Source of the DNA: CAYGHG01 sp964349515
GTDB lineage: Bacteria > Oederibacteriota > PGYV01 > CAYGHG01
NCBI GenBank assembly: GCA_964349515.1
Contig: CAYGHG010000126.1
Span: 1 to 7,019 of the forward strand
Direction of reading: 5' to 3'
DNA: 7,019 nucleotides
In this document: positions 1 to 6,058 of the stretch, one piece after another
Layout of the letters: every line of letters begins with the position of its first letter
How positions within the stretch are numbered: position 1 is the first letter of the stretch
Made by a program: the position numbers and the translations under genes
Notes under the pieces: generated by a model
What the model saw: only the letters and a program-made list of their open reading frames with translations
Database searches by the model: none
What the model was told of the DNA's origin: nothing

Positions 1-20
1 GGTTGTGTATTGCGTGCATT

Positions 21-193
21 TGTAGGCGGGCTCTTTCAAGGGCCCGCGTTTTGTTTGTGGTTGTAAAGGCCCGCCCCCCCGTAAAGGGAGGCGGCTACGA
101 GGGCAAGGGCGTTTTGTTTTTGTAATTGTAACATGTAAATGTAGGCGGGCTCTTTCAAGGGCCCGCGTTTTGTTCGTGGTTGTAAAGGCCCGC
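21..193. repeat. Tandem array of ~60-base GC-rich palindromic intergenic repeat
   Basis: Two 54-base copies, at 21-74 and 140-193, differ at one base (T at 55, C at 174). Each contains a self-complementary segment, GCGGGC - 10 bases - GCCCGC, and a further GGCCCGC at its end that could pair with the same GCGGGC. A degenerate middle unit lies between them: the GTTTTGTTT core recurs at 48, 111 and 167, so the spacing is 63 then 56 bases. The middle region also holds a hairpin (about 71-95) with a 9-pair stem containing one mismatch and a CGTAAA loop. The first bases of the window (GGTTGT) match the tail of a unit, so the array probably continues to the left. No gene is supported in bases 1-283. 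The family is not recognised; a dispersed intergenic palindromic element is the likeliest reading. Confidence 0.85.
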
Positions 194-197
194 TATA

Positions 198-260
198 TGA
201 CAAAATTGCACATGTATACAAAAAAGACTTGACAAAATTGTATATATATACAAAAATGTC
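198..260. promoter_or_regulatory. Tandem AT-rich operator-like sites upstream of the ATPase gene
   Basis: A 29-base stretch at 198-226 is repeated imperfectly at 230-258 (period 32 bases, about three helical turns). The second copy contains a perfect 16-base palindrome, TTGTATATATATACAA (238-253). It is flanked by GACA (231-234) and TGTC (257-260) at equal distance, giving a 30-base interrupted dyad. The first copy keeps the TTG-N10-CAA outline. A TTGACA hexamer at 229-234 could be a -35 box, but no good -10 lies 16-18 bases downstream (TATACA at 247 is only 12 away), so the exact promoter is unresolved. The layout suggests two dimers of an unknown repressor binding on one face of the DNA. 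No regulator gene for it is visible beside it. Confidence 0.5.
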
Positions 261-283
261 ATTAAAGGCATAAGGAGGTTAAA

Positions 284-1501
284 ATGAACCGGAATTACAT
301 CAACAGGTATCTTTATGACATTGTGTTTGACCCTGTTTTTGGGCGGCAGATGCGTTTCATAACAGGCCCGCGCCAGTGCGGGAAAACCACCATTGCAAGG
401 CAGAAACTCGGCATGGAGAAAAGCGCGGATTTTTATTTTAACTGGGATTCGCAGGAAGTTAAAAATTTATACAGGAACAACCCGTCGTTACTGCCGAAAA
501 CAGGATTGAAAAATAAAAAATGGGTGTGTTTTGACGAGATACACAAAATGCCCCGATGGAAAAATATATTAAAGGGAATATTTGATACAAGGGAAGATGA
601 ATATAATTTCATAATTACCGGCAGCGCAAGGCTTGATGCGTTCAGAAAGAGCGGGGACAGCCTTGCGGGCAGGTATTTGCAGTTCAGGCTTAACCCTGTC
701 ATACTGCCGGAACTCAACGGCGTAAAATATGAAGCCATTACGCCGGAGAAGAACCCTGAGGATTTTGTGAGAAAAGCCGCTGACAGCAAAAGGGAGTCCC
801 GCGGCTCCCTGGAGCTTTTACTGCAGCACGGGGGCTTTCCCGAACCTCTGCTGAATGGAAACGCAAAATTCACGAAAATGTGGAATGATTCATATTTTGA
901 CAGGGTGATAAGGGAGGACATGCGGGATCTGTCGGCTGTGCATTATCTCGAAAAAGTGGTCGATTTGATAAAACTTCTGCCGGGCAGGGTGGGTTCCGCG
1001 CTTTCGGTTGATACGCTTGCACAGGATCTCGAGCTTAATTTCAGGACGGTCAAGAATTACATAAGCCATCTGTCGTTAAACTATCTGATATTTGAGCTTC
1101 CGCCCTATACCGGAAACATGAAGAGGATGAATAAAAAGGCAAAAAAAGCTTATTTTTATAATTACTCGGTAATTGAGGATGAAGCGGCTGCTTTTGAAAA
1201 TTTCATGGCTGTAGAACTTAAGGCGCGGGTGGAACTCTGGAACTGCGAAGGCGGTGAATACGGCCTTTACTATATAAAAAACAGGGGCGGCAATGAGACC
1301 GATTTTCTGATTACATCGGGAAAGAAACCATATCTTCTCGTGGAAGCCAAATTGTCCGGCAATAAAATGGACGCGCATCACATGAGGTTTGCGGAAGCTC
1401 TCGGAGGAATACCTGTGGTACAGGCAGTAAAAAAATCCGGAGTATTGCGGGTAACGGAGGACAAATATTTCATAATGTCTGCTGACAGATTTTTTGCTTA
1501 A
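284..1501 (+). CDS. AAA-family ATPase with DUF4143 C-terminal domain (COG1373-type)
   Basis: This is a 405-residue protein of the widespread AAA_14/DUF4143 family, whose cellular role is not established. The ATPase part comes first: a P-loop GPRQCGKTT at 28-36, a Walker B strand ending in D84-E85, an ITGSA sensor-like strand at 111-115 and LAGRY at 127-131, the usual conserved arginine site. A winged-helix-like region lies at about 235-275. The C-terminal part has the pattern expected of a PD-(D/E)xK-like fold: E305, D340, then E354-x-K356. Length is normal for the family (about 380-450). The ATG start is backed by AAGGAGG at 272-278, five bases upstream. It stands alone between an operator-like region and the next promoter. 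Family members are often patchily distributed and multi-copy, so horizontal gain is possible but not shown. Nuclease activity is inference only. Confidence 0.9.
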   Translation: MNRNYINRYLYDIVFDPVFGRQMRFITGPRQCGKTTIARQKLGMEKSADFYFNWDSQEVKNLYRNNPSLLPKTGLKNKKWVCFDEIHKMPRWKNILKGIFDTREDEYNFIITGSARLDAFRKSGDSLAGRYLQFRLNPVILPELNGVKYEAITPEKNPEDFVRKAADSKRESRGSLELLLQHGGFPEPLLNGNAKFTKMWNDSYFDRVIREDMRDLSAVHYLEKVVDLIKLLPGRVGSALSVDTLAQDLELNFRTVKNYISHLSLNYLIFELPPYTGNMKRMNKKAKKAYFYNYSVIEDEAAAFENFMAVELKARVELWNCEGGEYGLYYIKNRGGNETDFLITSGKKPYLLVEAKLSGNKMDAHHMRFAEALGGIPVVQAVKKSGVLRVTEDKYFIMSADRFFA

Positions 1502-1506
1502 AATGC

Positions 1507-1534
1507 TTTACAAAGGCTGTAATGTCATTAAAAT
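1507..1534 (+). promoter_or_regulatory. Candidate sigma70-type promoter for the thiouridylase operon
   Basis: TTTACA (1507-1512) and TAAAAT (1529-1534) are separated by 16 bases, and each matches the consensus at five of six positions. The position, 35 bases before the ATG at 1569, suits a promoter for the three-gene set that follows. No terminator hairpin is visible between the ATPase stop and this site, so readthrough from the ATPase gene is also possible. Confidence 0.4.
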
Positions 1535-1568
1535 AGGGTTGTAAAACACATACAGGAAGGTGATATTA

Positions 1569-2567
1569 ATGAATGAAAAAAGATGCCTCGCGCTTTTTTC
1601 GGGCGGGCTTGATTCTCTGCTTGCGATGAAGGTCATGAAAAACGCCGGCATTGAGGTCATAGGGCTTAATTTTGACACCGGTTTCTTCTTTGGCGCCTAC
1701 CGGGAGGAAAACGGCGTGAAAAAATACAAAGCGCCTGTGCCGCCTGACTATGACATCCGGGTTGTTGACATTTCAAAGGAGTTTTTTGAAATGATGAAGC
1801 AGCCCAAACACGGCTTCGGCAAACACATGAACCCATGCATAGACTGCAAGATATTTATGTTAAGAAAGGCAAAAGAACTGCTTACTGAATATGACGCGGG
1901 TTTCATAATAACAGGAGAAGTACTGGGCCAAAGGCCCATGACACAGAACATGCGCTCCATGAAGGTCATAGAGGCTGACGCGGGGGTGACAGGGTATTTG
2001 CTGCGGCCGCTGTGCGCGAAAAATCTTGAGATGACCGAGCCTGAAAAACTCGGGTGGGTGGACAGGGAAAAACTGCTTAACATTCAGGGCCGTACCCGCA
2101 CAACCCAGCTTGCGCTCGCGAAAGAGTGGGGGCTTGAAGCATATGTCAAACCTCCGGCAGGCGGCTGCATACTGACTGAAGAGGTATATTCAAGACGGTT
2201 AATTGACCATTTAAAATATCACAAAGAGATGAGCAAAGAAGAGATGAGGCTTCTCAATGTGGGCAGGCATTTCAGAAACGGCAGTTATAAATTCATAGTG
2301 GGCAGAAAAGAGCCGGAAAACAACGAACTGCTGAAGCTTTCAAAAGGGGCGTATGTCTTTGACGCGGTTAACAGCCCCGGGCCTGTTGCTGTTACATTTG
2401 ATGAAGTGGACGAAGAGGCGAAAAAATTCATAGCATCTGTTACGGCAGGGTACTCGGACGCAAAGGAAAAAGATACGGCTGAAGTAAGGGTTGTGAAAGA
2501 GGGCAGGGAAGAAATTTTCAGCGTAAAACCGTTTTTGCCGGCGCAGATAGCGGAAAAAAACATATAA
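1569..2567 (+). CDS. ThiI/MnmA-like tRNA thiouridylase with NFACT-R-like C-terminal domain
   Basis: This is a predicted cytoplasmic RNA-sulfurating enzyme of 332 residues. It opens with the ATP-pyrophosphatase P-loop SGGLDS (11-16), which in ThiI and MnmA adenylates the target uridine. Conserved cysteines are C90 and C93 (NPCIDC) and C200 (GGC). A CxxC plus distal Cys is the pattern that binds an Fe-S cluster in archaeal ThiI and related thiolases, so cluster-dependent sulfur transfer is plausible. Motif GEVLGQRP is at 116-123. From about 233 to 320 the sequence (VGRKEPENNELL, SPGPVAV) resembles an NFACT-R RNA-binding module, matching a known ThiI-like/NFACT-R fusion family. There is no THUMP domain. 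The ATG at 1569 is preferred: the in-frame GTG at 1560 overlaps the AGGAAGG at 1554-1560, which sits eight bases from the ATG. The modified tRNA position is unknown. The next gene starts 11 bases downstream. Confidence 0.85.
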   Translation: MNEKRCLALFSGGLDSLLAMKVMKNAGIEVIGLNFDTGFFFGAYREENGVKKYKAPVPPDYDIRVVDISKEFFEMMKQPKHGFGKHMNPCIDCKIFMLRKAKELLTEYDAGFIITGEVLGQRPMTQNMRSMKVIEADAGVTGYLLRPLCAKNLEMTEPEKLGWVDREKLLNIQGRTRTTQLALAKEWGLEAYVKPPAGGCILTEEVYSRRLIDHLKYHKEMSKEEMRLLNVGRHFRNGSYKFIVGRKEPENNELLKLSKGAYVFDAVNSPGPVAVTFDEVDEEAKKFIASVTAGYSDAKEKDTAEVRVVKEGREEIFSVKPFLPAQIAEKNI

Positions 2568-2578
2568 GGGGGATATAG

Positions 2579-3121
2579 ATGAAAAAGAGAATACTATTGG
2601 CGGCTTTGGCGGTGTTTTTCGCCTGTTTAAACATTAATGGCGAAAACCTGATAAGGCCTTTTTTGGAAAGCGATGTATCGGCGGTATTTGCATATTCACC
2701 AAAGCTTGAGCTTGATGCCGCCGCGGGCTTTAGTTTCGCGGGCGGCGCAACCGCGGTAAAATGGTTTGACGGGCGTATTGGCGCGGCTTTTTACTCTCTC
2801 TCTGCGAAAGAAAACACGCAGCAGTATCTCAGCTTCTTTCCTGTTTTTGCGGGGATAAGGATCAATGTCCTGCCGGAGTTTCCCGTATATTTTTCGGCAG
2901 GCGCTGATTACGGCTTTGCCCTGTGCAGCAGGGATTTTATGGGGCTTCAGGAAAGCGGGTTTTCCGCTTATTACAGCTTCTCCGCGGCGGTAAACGTAAA
3001 GGTGGAGGACAATACCACTATAGCGGTTTTTATTGAAAACCCGGTTGTAATCAGCCCGCCGGGGATAGGCGAAGAAGTGAGAATTTTAAAGGCAGGGCTG
3101 AAAGTCAGCCTGGCGCTGTAA
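2579..3121 (+). CDS. Small secreted beta-barrel-like envelope protein (paralogue of 4175-4747)
   Basis: This is a 180-residue protein of unrecognised family. It has a signal peptide: a KKR start, a hydrophobic core at about 5-17 and possible cleavage near residues 20-22 (NING|EN). The rest alternates hydrophobic and polar residues, is rich in aromatic residues and glycine, and ends in an amphipathic strand (LKAGLKVSLAL), as small outer-membrane barrels do. Residues 83-118 (from YLSFFPVFAGIRINVLPEF) align clearly with residues 85-120 of the protein encoded at 4175-4747, and the two lengths are similar. The Shine-Dalgarno AAGGGGG at 2566-2572 overlaps the stop of the thiouridylase gene, so translation is probably coupled. 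Position between a tRNA-modifying enzyme and an RNase gives no obvious functional link. Barrel topology is inferred from composition only. Confidence 0.75.
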   Translation: MKKRILLAALAVFFACLNINGENLIRPFLESDVSAVFAYSPKLELDAAAGFSFAGGATAVKWFDGRIGAAFYSLSAKENTQQYLSFFPVFAGIRINVLPEFPVYFSAGADYGFALCSRDFMGLQESGFSAYYSFSAAVNVKVEDNTTIAVFIENPVVISPPGIGEEVRILKAGLKVSLAL

Positions 3122-3132
3122 CCGGAGGAAAT

Positions 3133-3507
3133 GTGAACGTAATAGTGGACGCCTATAATCTGATGTACAGGCTGGAGTTAAAAGGAACCCTGGAAGAAAA
3201 AAGGGAAAAACTTATCTCCCTTTTGTCCGAGTTTCTTAATGTAAACGGCGGCTCCATGACAGTGGTATTTGACGGACGCAACAACCCCTCGCACCACCGC
3301 GGGGCGGATAAGAGGGGAAGGGTGAGGATAATATACTCGGCTCAGGGCGAAACCGCAGACGACATAATAATGGAAATGACAGACAAGCGGAGCGAAAAGG
3401 CCCGCACATACGTGATAGTCACATCCGACAACAGAATAAGAAAATATGCCGCAGAAAGGCAGATAAGGTCGATAACGAGTGATGAGTTTGAGGAGTATTT
3501 GACTTAA
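3133..3507 (+). CDS. Short NYN-domain (YacP/Rae1-like PIN-fold) ribonuclease
   Basis: This is a 124-residue protein with the acidic motif order of NYN/PIN-like nucleases: D6 in the first strand (VDAYNL), D47 (VVFDG), D76-D77 (TADDIIMEM) and D99 (VTSDNRI). In this fold these residues coordinate the metal for RNA cleavage. Bacillus YacP (Rae1) is a ribosome-associated mRNA endonuclease of about 170 residues; this protein is shorter, keeping the catalytic core but little beyond it. The start is GTG at 3133, because the nearby ATG (3131) runs straight into TGA; GGAGG lies at 3124-3128, a rather short four-base spacing. It begins 11 bases after the previous stop, as last gene of the three-gene set. 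Target RNA is unknown. Confidence 0.85.
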   Translation: MNVIVDAYNLMYRLELKGTLEEKREKLISLLSEFLNVNGGSMTVVFDGRNNPSHHRGADKRGRVRIIYSAQGETADDIIMEMTDKRSEKARTYVIVTSDNRIRKYAAERQIRSITSDEFEEYLT

Positions 3508-3512
3508 AAAAA

Positions 3513-3625
3513 GTTAGGAAAGACACAAGACAGAAGTTAGAAAAAATTAAGTCAGGAAAGACAAAAGACAGAAGACAGAAGTAGGGAAAAACGTTAGTCC
3601 TTCAACTTCTGTCTTTTGTCTTGTG
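3513..3625. repeat. Purine-rich repeat: two direct copies and one inverted copy
   Basis: A 24-base sequence at 3513-3536 recurs at 3551-3574 with 22 identities (period 38). A third copy lies inverted at 3606-3625. Bases 3560-3574 (GACAAAAGACAGAAG) are exactly complementary to 3606-3620, so a transcript could form a 15-pair stem with a 31-base loop. There is no T-run after the stem, so it is a poor match to a classical intrinsic terminator, although it separates two operons. The remainder of the 218-base gap holds the marR promoter region. Confidence 0.8.
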
Positions 3626-3649
3626 GCTTGATGTTCACTTGAAATTAAT

Positions 3650-3678
3650 TTGACATATATATTTTTTTACCATATACT
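3650..3678 (+). promoter_or_regulatory. Strong sigma70-type promoter of the marR-efflux operon
   Basis: A perfect TTGACA (3650-3655) and TATACT (3673-3678) are separated by the ideal 17 bases, with an AT-rich spacer. Transcription should start near 3685, giving a leader of about 40 bases before the ATG at 3726. This is the best promoter in the window. Confidence 0.8.
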
Positions 3679-3695
3679 TAGGCTTGCCTAAATAT
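3674..3695. promoter_or_regulatory. Probable MarR operator overlapping -10 and transcription start
   Basis: TTAGGCTTGCCTAA (3678-3691) is a perfect 6-2-6 inverted repeat. Symmetry resumes outside it with ATA (3674-3676) and TAT (3693-3695), giving a 22-base dyad. It resembles the known SlyA site TTAGCAAGCTAA. It covers the -10 box and the expected start point, so protein bound here would block RNA polymerase. The MarR protein encoded just downstream is the natural ligand, implying autorepression. No second copy was seen in the window. Confidence 0.7.
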
Positions 3696-3725
3696 TATTA
3701 AAGACTAAATAAAAGGAAAGTGTTA

Positions 3726-4178
3726 ATGTACAAGAAACCTGATTCACAGGAGATTTTTTCCGACATAGTTGAGATGGTGCGGGCTGTACGGTCAAACAAG
3801 CATGTTGAGGTTTTTCAGGGCGGGATGGAAAAACTTAACTTTGCGCAGATACAGGTCATGCACCTTGTCTATGATAAAACCGAGGCTGCCATGGGGGAGC
3901 TTGCGGCCTCTGCAAGAGTAAAGATGCCCACCATGACAGATGCTGTTGACAGGCTTGTAACGTTTGGGTATGTAAAGCGCGAGCGCCACGGCTCTGACAG
4001 GCGGATAGTAATAGTAAAACTTACCCCAAAGGGCGGAAAGCTTGTTGAATTCAACAGAAAAGTGGCCGTAAAATATATAGACCAGTTTCTCTCAAAACTC
4101 TCTCTGGTTGAAAAGCAGTTATTCATCGCAATATTAAAACGGGGCAAAAAAATACTGGATGAGAGGTTTGGCAAATGA
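3726..4178 (+). CDS. MarR-family transcriptional repressor
   Basis: This is a 150-residue dimeric winged-helix regulator of normal family length. Residues about 34-108 form the DNA-binding core. Helix-turn-helix with recognition helix lies at about 54-81 (ARVKMPTMTDAVDRLVTFG). A wing with the family signature D91-R92-R93 follows and ends at LTPKG (99-103). The N- and C-terminal helices (about 5-25 and 112-147) form the dimer interface in this family. ATG at 3726 is chosen because AAGGA at 3713-3717 is eight bases upstream; the in-frame GTG at 3720 lies too close. Its last bases overlap the next gene (ATGA), so it is translationally coupled to the efflux genes. With the palindrome over its promoter this points to an autoregulated, ligand-released repressor of the operon. 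The ligand cannot be told from sequence. Confidence 0.93.
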   Translation: MYKKPDSQEIFSDIVEMVRAVRSNKHVEVFQGGMEKLNFAQIQVMHLVYDKTEAAMGELAASARVKMPTMTDAVDRLVTFGYVKRERHGSDRRIVIVKLTPKGGKLVEFNRKVAVKYIDQFLSKLSLVEKQLFIAILKRGKKILDERFGK

Positions 4179-4747
4179 AGGCAAAACTTCTTGCGCTGCT
4201 TCTCCTTGTAATTCCAGCGTTTGCCGGCGCCTCGGGCGGGTTTTTCACCTCTTTTGAGGGCGGCGGGGCTTTTGTGGCCGGACCGCACAACTTAAATGAT
4301 GACAGCACCGGGCTTTATGACACAGCCCGCGGCAGTGCCGCCGCCGGATGGTCTTTCTATGAATGGGCAGACATATACGCAGGCGCGGGGTTTGCGGTAT
4401 TTTTTGACAGAACCGACAGGGAATCCCATTACAGTTTTGTGCCGCTCTTTGCGGGGTTAAGGGCAAACATAATGCCTCAGTGGGTTGTCTTCCCCTCTTT
4501 ATTCGGGGAAGCAGGCGTGTCGTTTGCAAACAGGCATGAAAAAGTTTTCGACATGATGTCAATGTCATACGCGGATACAGACCGGCCATATGAGGCGTTT
4601 TACTACAACTTTGGATTATCAGTTAACTACAGGATAAATAACAAGGCGCTGCTTGGATTAAAAGTATCAAGGCTTTCTTTCAGCCTGCCGGAGCGCGGCG
4701 AGCTTCATGCTGTCTGCGCGGGGCTGGAAGTAAAGGTGCTGTACTGA
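4175..4747 (+). CDS. Small secreted beta-barrel-like protein inside the efflux operon
   Basis: This is a 190-residue protein of unrecognised family with a clear signal peptide (hydrophobic core 4-16, probable cleavage AFAGA|SG near 19). The mature part is rich in Gly, Phe, Tyr and alternating strands and ends in an aromatic residue (LEVKVLY), as many outer-membrane barrels do. Residues 85-120 (from HYSFVPLFAGLRANIMPQW) match residues 83-118 of the protein at 2579-3121. ATG overlaps the marR stop by four bases and its own stop overlaps the tolC-like start by one (TGATG), so it is firmly part of the operon. Efflux operons normally pass straight from regulator to channel or adaptor, so this gene is an addition. 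It could be an envelope accessory to the pump or an unrelated passenger. Frames of similar length on the opposite strand here are shadows. Confidence 0.78.
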   Translation: MKAKLLALLLLVIPAFAGASGGFFTSFEGGGAFVAGPHNLNDDSTGLYDTARGSAAAGWSFYEWADIYAGAGFAVFFDRTDRESHYSFVPLFAGLRANIMPQWVVFPSLFGEAGVSFANRHEKVFDMMSMSYADTDRPYEAFYYNFGLSVNYRINNKALLGLKVSRLSFSLPERGELHAVCAGLEVKVLY

Positions 4748-6048
4748 TGAAAAAAACAATGCTCGCTCTTGTATTCGGCTTTGCGGCTTTTACGGCCGGC
4801 GCGGAAACAATAGATTTTGAAAAATACATTGAGATTACCTCCCGCGGCAACAGGGATTACATGATTGCAAAAGAAGAGCTCAACATTGCGGCCGCTGACA
4901 TGAGGATAGCCGCAGGCAGGTTTGCGCCGGTTCTTACGCTGCAAGGCGGCATGTCGCCCCTTGTAAAACCCTCGGTGGTTGAAGTGCCGGCCGGTATTCT
5001 GGGGCCCTCGGCCATGTCGCTTCCTCTCTCGTCACAGCCTGCCTGGTCTTCAAGGGTTTCCTTAAGCCAGCCCTTAATCACTTTCGGCAAGCTTGAGTGG
5101 GGTTTCATGGTGCAGCAGGAGGCGTATGAAATAGCAAGAATCAATTTCAAACGTGCTGAGGAAAAACTCAAACTCGACGCCATAGCGGCATTTTACGGCG
5201 CACTGATAGCAAAAGAACTAAAAGCCATAAATGAAGAGGCGCTGAAGCGTACGGAAGAAAACCTCAAAATCACGAAGAAAAAATATGAAAGCGGTGAAGT
5301 GCCGAAACTTGATTTTTTACGCGCGCAGGTGGAGGCTTCCAACATGGCGCCTGAGGCTGTAAGGGCGGCTTCGCAGTACACGCTTGCGCTTAAAAACTTC
5401 AAATCCGCGGCAGGGCTTCCGCTTGAAAAAGATATTGAACCCTCAGGAGAGGCAAAGTATGCAAAGTTTGAGTTAAGCTATGACGAGGCAAAGGCGGCTT
5501 TTGAAAAGAAGAGCGACGAAATGCAAATAACAAAAAAAGTGACTGACCTTCAAAACAAGCGTCTTTTACTCGCGGGTGCCATGGCGCTGCCATCCATCGG
5601 GCTTGACATGGGGGTCAACTACTATACTTTTGAAAGCGACTTCAGGGCGGACAGGGAAATATGGAGGACCTCCTGGGACGTATCAATTGGTTTCTCATGG
5701 GCCTTTTTTGACGGGTTCAGAAACATAAATGAAATCGCCAAGGCGGCGGCGTCAGTTGAAATGCAGAAGTTAAACGAAGAAAAAACTTCAGACATGCTCT
5801 CCATGCAGTTTGAAAAGCTCTACTCCACCCTGGAAGAAAACCGCGGCATAATAGAGGCGGCGGACATGACCATAAAAACAGCGGAAGAAGGCTATAAAAC
5901 CGCCAAAGAAAGCTACATGAACGGCCTTGCAAGGCCTATTGACCTTCTTGACGCGGAGCTTAATCTGATGAAATCCAGGATAAATTATTTAAACGCGCTT
6001 TACTCCTACACTGTTGCGGTGCAGGAGCTTAAGAATTTCATACAATAG
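4747..6048 (+). CDS. TolC-family outer-membrane efflux channel
   Basis: This is a 433-residue outer-membrane efflux protein of standard family length. A signal peptide ends near A19 (TAGA|E). The two-fold internal repeat of the family is visible: a strand motif LSQPLITFGK (106-115) recurs as FSWAFFDGFR (316-325), and the helix-hairpin motif Y-x2-G-x2-P-x2-D at 180-189 recurs at 390-399, both offset by exactly 210 residues. Between these lie long charged coiled-coil helices (about 125-215 and 326-430). Three such subunits normally form a barrel in the outer membrane and an alpha-helical tunnel across the periplasm. The start is ATG at 4747, overlapping the previous stop, with AAAGGTG at 4732-4738. 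The adaptor gene follows after 10 bases. The cargo is unknown. Confidence 0.93.
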   Translation: MKKTMLALVFGFAAFTAGAETIDFEKYIEITSRGNRDYMIAKEELNIAAADMRIAAGRFAPVLTLQGGMSPLVKPSVVEVPAGILGPSAMSLPLSSQPAWSSRVSLSQPLITFGKLEWGFMVQQEAYEIARINFKRAEEKLKLDAIAAFYGALIAKELKAINEEALKRTEENLKITKKKYESGEVPKLDFLRAQVEASNMAPEAVRAASQYTLALKNFKSAAGLPLEKDIEPSGEAKYAKFELSYDEAKAAFEKKSDEMQITKKVTDLQNKRLLLAGAMALPSIGLDMGVNYYTFESDFRADREIWRTSWDVSIGFSWAFFDGFRNINEIAKAAASVEMQKLNEEKTSDMLSMQFEKLYSTLEENRGIIEAADMTIKTAEEGYKTAKESYMNGLARPIDLLDAELNLMKSRINYLNALYSYTVAVQELKNFIQ

Positions 6049-6058
6049 CGGAGGAAAG

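Noticed and set aside
21..193. CRISPR array
   Set aside because: Only two near-identical units and one degraded unit are present. The inter-copy sequence is itself a diverged copy and not a unique spacer, and no cas gene is nearby.
36..221. 61-residue open frame on the - strand across the repeat array
   Set aside because: It lies wholly in repeated palindromic DNA, has no convincing ribosome binding site, and its repeated peptide pattern only mirrors the DNA repeat.
433..921. 162-residue open frame on the - strand inside the ATPase gene
   Set aside because: It is antisense to a gene with clear ATPase motifs, and its translation is Ser/Phe/Leu-rich low-complexity typical of a shadow frame.
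284..1501. Toxin-antitoxin or phage-defence system built on the ATPase
   Set aside because: No partner gene, small antitoxin-like frame or second defence domain is present next to it. A DUF4143 protein alone does not support the claim.
1560..1568. GTG at 1560 as start of the thiouridylase gene
   Set aside because: It overlaps the Shine-Dalgarno sequence itself; ATG at 1569 is correctly spaced.
3560..3620. Intrinsic terminator after the NYN nuclease gene
   Set aside because: A 15-pair stem is possible, but it is not GC-rich, the loop is 31 bases and no T-run follows, so it was listed as a repeat.
3869..4308. Overlapping - strand frames across the end of marR and the start of the next gene
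   Set aside because: The + strand is fully used by marR and a signal-peptide protein that overlap as ATGA. The antisense products show no domain pattern.
6014..6058. Upstream start of the adaptor at 6014
   Set aside because: It would overlap the tolC-like gene by 35 bases and add a polar leader before the membrane helix; ATG at 6059 has a good GGAGG.
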